Below, piece by piece: positions 55,723 through 64,000 of a stretch of 64,000 nucleotides of DNA. Position numbers and translations under genes: made by a program. Numbering within the stretch: position 1 is the first letter of the stretch; each line of letters starts with the position of its first letter. The notes beneath the pieces are model-generated. The model ran no database searches and had not been told where the DNA came from. It saw only the letters and a program-made list of their open reading frames with translations. The stretch spans positions 50,285-114,284 of the forward strand of contig CAVWYD010000001.1 in assembly GCA_963759055.1 (NCBI GenBank), written 5' to 3'. This DNA is from Thiosocius sp963759055. GTDB taxonomy: Bacteria; Pseudomonadota; Gammaproteobacteria; Chromatiales; Chromatiaceae.

Positions 55723-56163
55723 GTGCTGAAGCAACAGATCACCGACGCCATGAAGGCCGCCATGAAGGGCGGCGACAAGGCACGTCTGGGCGTGGTCCGT
55801 CTGATGCTCGCTGCGATCAAGCAGCGCGAGGTCGATGAGCGTATCGAACTCGACGACAGCCAGGTCCTGGCGGTGTTGGACAAGATGGTCAAACAGCGCC
55901 GCGATTCGATCCAGCAGTATGGCGACGCCGGGCGCGACGATCTGGTTGCGCAAGAGGCATCCGAGATCGAGGTAATCCAGGAGTTCCTGCCCGCGGGCCT
56001 CTCCGAGGCGGAGATCAGCGCCATCATCGAGGCCGCAATCGCCGAGACCGGGGCCGAATCCATGCGCGACATGGGCAAGGTCATGGGAATCGTCAAGCCG
56101 AAGGTCCAGGGCCGGGCCGATGTTGGACAGGTCAGCAGCCTGGTCAAGCAGAAACTGGGCTGA
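55723..56163 (+). CDS. yqeY: GatB/YqeY domain protein
   Basis: A 146-residue helical protein with MKAAMKGGDKARLGVVRLML near residue 10 and QEFLPAGLSEAEISAIIEAA near residue 85, the pattern of the YqeY family related to the C-terminal tRNA-binding part of GatB. Its cellular role is not well defined. GTG 55723 gives the family length, though ATG 55750 is possible. It sits 10 bases after rpsU and 27 before dnaG. Confidence 0.88.
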   Translation: MLKQQITDAMKAAMKGGDKARLGVVRLMLAAIKQREVDERIELDDSQVLAVLDKMVKQRRDSIQQYGDAGRDDLVAQEASEIEVIQEFLPAGLSEAEISAIIEAAIAETGAESMRDMGKVMGIVKPKVQGRADVGQVSSLVKQKLG

Positions 56164-56190
56164 ACCACGACTTCGCGCTAGGCTTTCAAC

Positions 56191-57930
56191 ATGCCCGGTG
56201 CCATCCCCCAGCACTTCATCGACGAACTCCTCTCGCGGGCTGATATTGTCGAAATCATCGGTCGTCGCGTCCCCCTGAAAAAGGCCGGGCGCGAGTTCCA
56301 GGCCTGCTGCCCCTTCCACAACGAGAAGACCCCGTCGTTCACGGTCAGCCCGACCAAGCAGTTCTACCATTGCTTCGGCTGTGGCGCGCACGGTTCTGCG
56401 CTCAGCTTCATGATGGAATACGACCGCCTGAGCTTTCCCGAGGCGGTGGAGGAACTGGCGACATCCATGGGCCTCGAGGTACCGCGCGAGGCGGGATTTG
56501 CACAAGGGCCCGACCACCGCCCTCTTTTCGACATACTCGAGCGCGCCGCGGCTTATTTCGCACAACAGCTTCGCCAGCATGCGCAGGCTGCCCAGGCCGT
56601 GGAATACCTCAGAGGGCGGGGTGTCAGCGGCGAGGTTGCCGCCGATTTCCGGCTCGGCTATGCACCGCCCGGCTGGGACAACCTTCTGCAGGCCCTGGGC
56701 GGTGGTGACGACAGCAGGATCCGCCTGTTGCGCGAGGCTGGCCTGATCACCGAACAGGACGGCAAGCGCTACGATCGCCTGCGCGACCGGATCATCTTCC
56801 CCATTCGCGACACGCGCGGCCGCGTGGTGGGTTTTGGCGGCCGCCTGCTCGGTGACGGCAAACCCAAGTACCTCAATTCCCCCGAAACCCCCGTTTTTCA
56901 CAAGGGCCGTGAGCTCTACGGTCTTTTCGAGGCCCGGCAGGCGGACGCCAACCCTGCCCGCCTGCTGGTGGTCGAGGGCTACATGGACGTCGTCGCCCTG
57001 GCCCAGTTCGGGATCAGCAATGCGGTGGCCACCCTGGGCACGGCAACCACCAGTGACCATCTGGAAAAACTGTACCGCGCCACCCCCGAGCTGGTTTTCT
57101 GTTTCGACGGCGATCGAGCCGGCCGCGACGCCGCCTGGAAGGCACTGCAGACAGCACTGCCATTGATGCGCGAAGGGCGCCAGGCCCGATTTCTGTTTCT
57201 CCCCGACGGTGACGACCCGGACAGCATGGTTCGCCGCATCGGACAGGAGGCCATGCAGGCCGAGATCGGCGACGCCCTGCCGCTGTCGCGAATACCTGTT
57301 CGACAAACTCGCCTCCCAGGTCGACATGGACAGCATCGACGGCCGCGCCCGCCTGGGTGAACTCGCCAAACCGCTGCTCGAGCGCCTGCCCTCCGGCATG
57401 TTTCGCGACATGATGAATCAGGCCCTGCATGAACGTATTGGCCTTAAGCACACTGCGACCGCCGCACCGGCAGCACAAAGCAGCCGCCGCGTGCGCGAAT
57501 TCAGAGGCCGCAGGGGAGCATCCCGCCGATTCGGCGGGCGGTTGCACTGCTGTTGCAGTATCCGGAGCTGGCACAGCTGGAACTCCCGGTTGGCTGGGAA
57601 AAACTCGATTCGCCGGGCATCAGCCTCCTCCAGGAACTGATCACTGCCGCCCGCAGCCAACCCGAAATCCGCAGTGCGGCACTGGTCGAGCGCTGGGAAG
57701 ACCCCAACACCCGCAAGCATCTGGCCAAACTCGCCGTGCTCGATCTGGGCGTCCTCGATGACGCGCCCGAGCAGTTTGTCGGCACGCTGTCCTCGCTGGC
57801 GGCCGACCAGCGTCGTTCCGAACGTGAGACCTTGCTCACGAAAAGCCGTGAATCACCGCTGTCGGAAGAAGAAAAACAACGACTTAGGGAACTTTATCGA
57901 GAGCCGCCTGCCTCATTGGATAGCGAATGA
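56191..57930 (+). CDS. dnaG: DNA primase DnaG, two frame changes as sequenced
   Basis: Synthesises RNA primers for replication. The N-terminal zinc motif CCPFHNEKTPSF and CFGCGAHG lies near residues 40-66. The TOPRIM domain shows VVEGYMDVVAL near residue 265 and FDGDRAGRDA near residue 308. The frame breaks at about 57289 (one extra base; corrected reading ALPLSEYLFDKLASQVD). It breaks again near 57513-57516 (one missing base in a G run; corrected reading RGSIPPIRRAVALLLQYPEL). It ends with the helicase-binding C-terminus. Corrected length is about 579 residues. As dnaG is essential, both changes are probably sequence errors. Confidence 0.92.
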
Positions 57931-58043
57931 TTAACTGGCGGTAGCAGACAATTACTGCTATTATGGCCGATTCAATTTTCCATCCTCACGCCGCGCACCG
58001 AGCCCGGCGGGGGGACGTGTGCGCCGAACACCTGAGGATCCCG

Positions 58044-59882
<1,839 letters not shown>

Positions 59883-59887
59883 AAAAA

Positions 59888-59914
59888 GAAGGCCGGGCGG
59901 ACATGCCGGCCTTC
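59888..59914 (+). terminator. intrinsic terminator of the rpoD operon
   Basis: GAAGGCCGG and CCGGCCTTC form a perfect 9-bp stem with a 9-base loop, preceded by A7 and followed by TTGTTAT. It lies directly after the rpoD stop, and with A on one side and T on the other it could work in both directions. Confidence 0.85.
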
Positions 59915-59939
59915 TTGTTATCATCCCGTCCCACATTTT

Positions 59940-60016
<77 letters not shown>

Positions 60017-60606
60017 ATTCCATAGCATTCAATAGCTTATGACGCTATGAGCCAGGGGACTATAGTCCCTTGGTGGGTATGGCGAAGTCCCTTGGTCACA
60101 CCCCACTGCCCGGACAGCCTCTCAGCTGCCCATCTTCGGCCCGGTGGCGACCTCAGCCCGACCCCAGCACTGACCCAGAATCGCTGTCTCTGCCCCGCTC
60201 CCGGGCGTTCGACGCCGGCTGATCCCCGGACTCATGGGGCTGGCCCCGGCGTGTCGCTGTCGGGCACTCTGGGGGGCTGCGGAAATAGGCGACGGGTAGC
60301 GTCGGTTGCGTCGGGTGTTCTGGGGAGATTTTTCTGGGGGATGGAAACCTGGAAAGCTGCGGGTTGGGCCAGGAGTTCAGATTGTCACTTCGATGCCCAT
60401 TGTTTCGTGCTTCTCGCCCGAGCAAACACTCAAGTTCGATCACCACATCCAGGGAAGAGCTTCAAGCAGACATAAGCTGGGCGAGTCGGTTGGTCTGAGT
60501 TCGGCCATAACCGGCCGGTCGGCTTCGCGGCTGATTCGGTCGGAACCGGCCAGAAGCCGTCCTAGCCTACGGCGAACGCTTTGAACGATTTCTGAGCGAC
60601 GCGATC
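60017..60606. other. non-coding stretch after the tRNA
   Basis: About 590 bases without a convincing gene. The first 60 bases contain a partial repeat of the tRNA anticodon arm (60053-60074). GC-rich inverted segments near 60510-60556 (ACCGGCC/GGCCGGT-type) may form a hairpin. A 142-codon open frame at 60047-60475 has skewed, unstructured composition and is not accepted. Confidence 0.45.
60053..60074 (+). repeat. partial tRNA-like repeat, possible attachment-site remnant
   Basis: CAGGGGACTATAGTCCCTTGGT repeats the tRNA anticodon arm and variable region (CAGGGGACTCATAATCCCTTGGT) with one base lost and two or three changed. It lies 37 bases after the tRNA end and marks the border between the conserved operon and the accessory region. 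This is typical of, but not proof of, integration at the tRNA. Confidence 0.45.
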
Positions 60607-60972
60607 TTAGTGAAGTCGAGGCACGACATAACCGAATGTTACGATCATAAAGTACACAAAGACAAAAAGTATGCCGAATACTGAAAGAATGATCCGCTTC
60701 CCTGGCGCTTCAGAATTGGAAACCAGTAATACGAATAGGATGACGAGAGATTGTGCCAAGAAGACAATCGCTCGAAATATTGTGGCACCAGTTTCGCCGA
60801 CTCCGCGATAGATATCCAAAGTGTAAGGCAGAAAAATATGCTGGAGCACCACGAGTGGGGCTTCCCCGAAGCTGATGACGATCAGGAAGCTGCATGCAAA
60901 GTAGATGGAATAAGAAACGGGGTTACGAAAGACGGATCTCATTGAGGTCGCTCGTCGCTTAACGTCTCGCAT
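60607..60972 (-). CDS. small membrane protein of unknown function
   Basis: About 121 residues (111 if ATG 60942 is used) with three or four hydrophobic segments, for example YSIYFACSFLIVISFG and RIILSVFGILFVFVYFMIVTFGYV. No family was recognised. The DNA is clearly more AT-rich than the housekeeping part of the window. It is the first of three co-oriented small genes separated by attC-like sequences and is probably a gene cassette or part of a mobile island. Confidence 0.5.
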   Translation of the reverse strand: MRDVKRRATSMRSVFRNPVSYSIYFACSFLIVISFGEAPLVVLQHIFLPYTLDIYRGVGETGATIFRAIVFLAQSLVILFVLLVSNSEAPGKRIILSVFGILFVFVYFMIVTFGYVVPRLH

Positions 60973-61025
60973 CGGCCGCCCAGCTTCGCTAGGTTCGACT
61001 GCATGCGCTTTTTAGGCGGTAACGC
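60957..61025 (-). repeat. attC-like site between small genes
   Basis: Read on the minus strand, after the stop of the gene at 61033. It starts CGCCTAAAAAGCGCATG, has complementary CGCAT/ATGCG inner arms, and ends GACGTTAAGCG, containing a GTTAAGC core that fits the integron consensus GTTRRRY. The opposite core is degenerate. Orientation relative to the gene is correct for a cassette. Confidence 0.45.
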
Positions 61026-61032
61026 GGTTGCA

Positions 61033-61461
61033 CTAAGAAAGCTGCACATGAGGGCAGCGTGCAGCCAGAACTCTAGCGAGGAGAGCCTGATCTCGAAGTG
61101 GCATGGCAGCAATGCGTACTGTAGTGCCATCCATGAACGTTAGCTGCAAGGTGTTTTGCACGATCGAAGCAGAACGCAAACCGCTAAGGGGCTTTGACGC
61201 AACGACCCACCGGTTGGCGAGTAGCTTTTCAGCCTTATGATCGGTAATGCGAAGGGAAAATGCCGCAAGACAAATGAGAATGACGACCCAGATGCCTGGG
61301 AGACCCAGTAAAAGAATTAGCAATGCCCATGGTTGTTTCACTTCCGCTTCGGTAATAGCAGTATGAATAACGGCGGCCGCAGCGGCCAATATTCCTAGGA
61401 GAGCAAAGATCCCTAGTGTTGGAAGGGCTCTACGAATTTGGACAGGAAACATGGTGCTCAC
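61033..61461 (-). CDS. membrane protein of unknown function
   Basis: A 142-residue protein with two N-terminal membrane helices (LPTLGIFALLGILAAAAAVIHT and LLILLLGLPGIWVVILICLAAF) and a cytosolic part of about 70 residues (NTLQLTFMDGTTVRIAAMP). The overall shape resembles small PH-domain-like or YcxB-like membrane proteins, but no family can be named. It is flanked on both sides by attC-like sequences and probably was acquired as a cassette. Confidence 0.5.
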   Translation of the reverse strand: MSTMFPVQIRRALPTLGIFALLGILAAAAAVIHTAITEAEVKQPWALLILLLGLPGIWVVILICLAAFSLRITDHKAEKLLANRWVVASKPLSGLRSASIVQNTLQLTFMDGTTVRIAAMPLRDQALLARVLAARCPHVQLS

Positions 61462-61467
61462 TTTGCC

Positions 61468-61590
61468 CCCATACGCCGAGTTATACGGCGGCCAGCCCGG
61501 AGCGCCGTTTGCGCAATAAGGCGCGGAGTGCTGGGCGTCCGAGTGAGGAGCTCAGCGACGAACGGCTCGACCGTTTTGCTAGGCACCATG
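61468..61590 (-). repeat. attC-like site between small genes
   Basis: Read on the minus strand after the gene ending at 61591. It starts GTGCCTAGCAAAACGG, has long inverted arms (GACGCCCAGC with GCTGGCCGCC, and GCGCC with GGCGC around a central loop) and ends GTATAACTCGGCGTATGG. This parallels attC ends of the form TGAACTCGGCGTTAGGC, with degenerate outer cores. The unpaired middle spacer between two paired boxes is also attC-like. Confidence 0.45.
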
Positions 61591-62124
61591 CTAGTTGATG
61601 AAAACTTTTTTAAGTTCATAAACAAACTCTGGCTTGTTGACGTATTTCAAGGCCTTGTCCCATAGTGGGTTTGTGCGGTCGTAAAGATTATTTGCAAGAG
61701 CCTTTATTTCCGGTGGTGCGTCGTCTCGGAAAAAGTCTCTATTGCTTCGGTTTTTATCGTAGCTCACACCTGTTATCTTGAATTTCCGTGACGCCTCTTT
61801 CTTTGACTTCTGCTGCTCAATGTCCTTATGCGCGGTTTCCCATGTTATGGCTCGTATCGTCAAGTAATACCTGTGCTCGTCAAATTTACCATCAATGGTG
61901 TATGCGGATTTTGAGGGATACCACGGTTGTATTTTTCGTTTGTACAGGCCGCCAACCACGAATCGGAAATGTAAATTATCCGAGGACATCTCATATCGTC
62001 GGCAGTCGACAATATCTACCCAATACCCTTTTGCTTCAGCGAGATGCTTCTTCACGAAGAGAACTGCAAAGGCTTCATCTGTGCTGGCGTATTTGAGGTA
62101 TTTTTTAAGTAGCTTGTCGTCCAT
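61591..62124 (-). CDS. hypothetical protein
   Basis: A 177-residue soluble, charged protein (MDDKLLKKYLKYASTDEAFA at the start, KALKYVNKPEFVYELKKVF at the end). Its central part is beta-rich (LHFRFVVGGLYKRKIQPWYP). No family was recognised. The coding DNA is AT-rich compared with the chromosome backbone, suggesting transfer. A GTTAGGC core lies 32 bases upstream of its start and an attC-like structure downstream, the layout of an integron gene cassette. Confidence 0.5.
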   Translation of the reverse strand: MDDKLLKKYLKYASTDEAFAVLFVKKHLAEAKGYWVDIVDCRRYEMSSDNLHFRFVVGGLYKRKIQPWYPSKSAYTIDGKFDEHRYYLTIRAITWETAHKDIEQQKSKKEASRKFKITGVSYDKNRSNRDFFRDDAPPEIKALANNLYDRTNPLWDKALKYVNKPEFVYELKKVFIN

Positions 62125-62155
62125 AGTTCAAGATGTTCCGGAATCCGCACATAGT

Positions 62156-62162
62156 GCCTAAC
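62156..62162 (-). repeat. integron-type core site GTTAGGC
   Basis: On the minus strand GCTGTTAGGCAC contains GTTAGGC, an exact match to the GTTRRRY recombination core, located where the preceding cassette would end. Next to it, GAGTCTGTC and GACAGACTC form a 9-bp inverted repeat (62171-62210). A 7-base match alone is weak; position and neighbours add support. Confidence 0.4.
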
Positions 62163-62456
62163 AGCTAAATCGACAGACTCTTCCAAAACTGAGATAGGCG
62201 GAGTCTGTCTATCACCGCCCAGAGCAGGATTATGCAGCGAAACGGGGGTCAGAAAGCAGACTTTCGGCGGACAGCCTCCAAAGGTGGTTCAGGGTCGACT
62301 ACCGCCTATTGCACCGCAAAAACAAACGTCGGCTTTCACGTGTGAGGTGTCAGGCTGAATAGCTGACGTACCTGGCGGTCTGCGCCACCGCTGCAACCGG
62401 CCAGGATCTGACGCTCGACGTCACGATCGCTAGAGGCCGAACTGCCCATCAAGCCG

Positions 62457-62793
62457 TCATTCATTGCCAAACTGGTCCGAGAATGCACCAATAGCAGCTG
62501 CAACCTGCTCGGCCCGGGCGTGATGCAGGGCATGCCCAGTGTCTTGGAGGTCGATTCGTTCAATCCGGTCAACCTGCACTTCCAGCCGATCGGCATGATT
62601 CCAGGCGGGCACGATATCGTCGTCCGTACCCGTAAACAGCAATATCGGTTGCTCGATTTCTCCATAGCGTCGGCTTTGGACGGCGAGAAAGTCGCTCAAT
62701 CGTCGGACATCCTCTGCGTTGGCAAGAAATGCATGCGGCCTCAACGAAAGTTCGACACCAGTATTGTCTTTATAGCCCTCGGGCGGGTTCTAC
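62457..62793 (-). pseudogene. alpha/beta hydrolase remnant, N-terminus missing at the IS border
   Basis: About 112 codons of a hydrolase C-terminus. PEGYKDNTGVELSLRP leads into PILLFTGTDDDIVPAW, holding the acid residue of the catalytic triad, and DTGHALHHA, holding the catalytic histidine. The nucleophile elbow and the rest of the N-terminus are absent, because an in-frame stop and the IS3 element begin immediately upstream. The gene was evidently cut by the insertion, and its missing part may lie beyond the element outside the window. Confidence 0.75.
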
Positions 62794-62849
62794 CCCGTTA
62801 ACACGGACACTTCAGAAAAGCCCGATAATGGGCAGAAAGGAGTGTTTTT

Positions 62850-63137
62850 ATGTCGAAGAGAAGAAAGTTCAGCCCGGAGTTCAAGCAGGGCGCTGTCGAG
62901 CAAACCAGACAGCCAGGCGTCAGCTGCGCGCAGGTGGCCCGGGAATTGGGTATTGGCGCCAATCTGCTGACCCGCTGGAAGCGAGAAGCCGATGCTGAGG
63001 GTCGCCATGCCTTCGGCGGATCTGGCAGCCCAAGGGATGAAGAAGTTGCACGCCTGAAGCGTGAACTGGCGCGCGTGAAGAAGGAACGGGATTTTTTGCG
63101 CGATGCGGCAACGTTCTTCGCCAGGGAGTCGTCCTGA
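62850..63137 (+). CDS. IS3-family transposase OrfA
   Basis: A 95-residue protein with the HTH_Tnp_1 fold (RRKFSPEFKQGAVEQTRQPG near residue 4). A leucine-zipper-like helix (VARLKRELARVKKERDFLR near residue 66) follows, used for oligomerisation. It binds the element's ends. A GGAG ribosome site precedes ATG 62850. A run of six T at 63092-63097, in the order T TTT TTG, is a plausible -1 slippage site leading into OrfB, whose frame is open from that point. Confidence 0.92.
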   Translation: MSKRRKFSPEFKQGAVEQTRQPGVSCAQVARELGIGANLLTRWKREADAEGRHAFGGSGSPRDEEVARLKRELARVKKERDFLRDAATFFARESS

Positions 63138-64000
63138 GATATCAGGCGATCCGGCGTTGTCGCGATAAGTTTCCTGTTCGAATGATGTGTCGGCTTCTGA
63201 AAGTCTCTCCCAGTGGTTACTACGATTGGGAAGACCGCCCACCCAGTGCGCGTCAGATCGACAATGAGCGCCTGCTGAAGCGGATTCGAGAGATCCATGA
63301 GGACAGCCAGGGCATCATCGGTGCGCCGCGTATGCACGAGGATCTGACCGAGGAAGGCGAGACGGCCAGCAAGAACCGTATTGCTCGCCTGATGTCCGTC
63401 AATGGCCTTCAGGGCTGGCCGCGCAAGAAGAAGCGGGGCCAGCGCGGAAAGCCAGGCTTGCCGCCACCAGGGATCCGCAATCATTTGGAGCGGGATTTCA
63501 TGGCCTTGGAGCCGGAGACCAAATGGGTCACGGATATTACCGAGTTGAAGACGGATGAAGGCAAGCTGTATTTGTGCGTGGTCATCGATCTGTTCAGCAA
63601 GCTCGTGATCGGTTGGTCGATGCATCATCGCCAAGATCGCCAGATGGTTATCCGGGCCGTTGAGATGGCAGTCTGGCAGCGACAAGGTGGCTGGTCAGTG
63701 ATCTTGCATTCAGATCGAGGCAGTCAGTTTCGGAGCAGCGACTATCAGCGTTTCCTGCAGCGGAACACGCTCATCTGTTCGATGAGTGCCGTCGGTCATT
63801 GTGGCGACAACGCAGCGTGTGAAGGATTCTTTGGCATGCTCAAGCGTGAGCGTACAAACCACCGTCGTTACCGTACCCGAGACGAGACCAGGGCCGATGT
63901 ATTTGATTACATCGAACGATTTCACAACCCGAGAATGCGGCGTAGAGTCGCCAAGCAGGATCAGAAGTTTTCAGCCGTTTTTAAACCGTCCGTGGAAACG
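63134..64000 (+). CDS. IS3-family transposase OrfB (DDE), partial
   Basis: The -1 frame relative to OrfA, open from the slippery run and continuing past the window end, at least 289 codons. It holds FPVRMMCRLLKVSPSGYYDW, the rve catalytic domain with TKWVTDITELKTDEGKLY (first Asp), HSDRGSQFRSSDYQRF (second Asp) and NAACEGFFGMLKRE (Glu), completing the DDE triad. No ATG fits its beginning well, since the first is at 63182, so it is probably made only as the OrfAB frameshift fusion. Confidence 0.9.
   Translation, partial: MRYQAIRRCRDKFPVRMMCRLLKVSPSGYYDWEDRPPSARQIDNERLLKRIREIHEDSQGIIGAPRMHEDLTEEGETASKNRIARLMSVNGLQGWPRKKKRGQRGKPGLPPPGIRNHLERDFMALEPETKWVTDITELKTDEGKLYLCVVIDLFSKLVIGWSMHHRQDRQMVIRAVEMAVWQRQGGWSVILHSDRGSQFRSSDYQRFLQRNTLICSMSAVGHCGDNAACEGFFGMLKRERTNHRRYRTRDETRADVFDYIERFHNPRMRRRVAKQDQKFSAVFKPSVET

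Larger units (their letters stand above)
62797..64000 (+). mobile_element. IS3-family insertion sequence, right end outside window
   Basis: Carries the two overlapping transposase frames typical of IS3 elements. The left end lies close to 62797, where the hydrolase reading frame stops being coherent, but the exact terminal repeat could not be fixed because the right end is not visible. No direct repeat can be checked. Insertion split an alpha/beta hydrolase gene. Confidence 0.85.

Noticed and set aside
60047..60475. 142-codon frame after the tRNA
   Set aside because: Starts inside the tRNA-like repeat, Pro/Arg/Trp-skewed composition, no ribosome site or family.
60510..60556. a further attC site after the first small gene
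   Set aside because: Has GC-rich inverted arms but no GTTRRRY/RYYYAAC-like cores at its ends.

Overview
The window looks like a chromosomal segment of a chemolithoautotrophic gammaproteobacterium, most likely a sulfur oxidiser. The lifestyle is inferred, because no sulfur gene is in view. Support comes from form IA RuBisCO in a complete alpha-carboxysome operon, a proteobacterial phosphoribulokinase, DAB and SulP inorganic-carbon transporters, and gammaproteobacterial housekeeping blocks (rpsU-yqeY-dnaG-rpoD, rsd, folB-folK, dxs).

Layout. 1-9 kb: partial purK, phosphoribulokinase, a FIST-domain protein, dxs, plsC, and an overlapping FAD-oxidoreductase/MnmM-like methyltransferase pair. 9-31 kb is a CO2-concentrating supercluster. 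On the plus strand lie dabB, a membrane gene, dabA and a P-II-like gene, each overlapping the next, followed by SulP, csoS1D and a NUDIX gene. Converging on them on the minus strand are cbbL, cbbS, csoS2, csoSCA, csoS4A, csoS4B, two csoS1 genes, a bacterioferritin-like gene, acRAF, mcdA, mcdB and a cbbR-like LysR gene. A second SulP with an unusual inserted domain lies upstream of cbbL. Similar inverted repeats lie upstream of cbbL and both SulP genes, suggesting a shared CbbR-type regulon. 31-55 kb is mixed housekeeping: a cNMP-binding protein, DAHP synthase, glcF, slt, Sel1 proteins, a large protein with a class III cyclase-like domain, rsd, the folate genes, a MASE1-GGDEF protein, plsY and tsaD. 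55-60 kb is the macromolecular-synthesis operon, ended by a clear terminator and a tRNA(CAU). 60-64 kb is accessory: a partial tRNA-like repeat, three small unknown genes on one strand separated by attC-like sequences (an integron-cassette relic), a truncated alpha/beta hydrolase, and an IS3-family element running off the end.

How the parts fit. DAB and SulP systems would raise cytosolic bicarbonate. The carboxysome (shell CsoS1/CsoS1D/CsoS4, scaffold CsoS2, carbonic anhydrase CsoSCA) would convert it to CO2 for RuBisCO. acRAF aids RuBisCO assembly, McdA/McdB distribute the organelles, and phosphoribulokinase supplies the substrate.

Data-quality caution. Six genes are broken by single-base frame changes (dabA twice, csoSCA, a histidine phosphatase, tsaD, and dnaG twice). 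dnaG and tsaD are essential and each reads perfectly once one base is removed or added. Most of these breaks are therefore probably sequence errors, nearly all extra bases, and the genes are annotated here as intact but frame-corrected.
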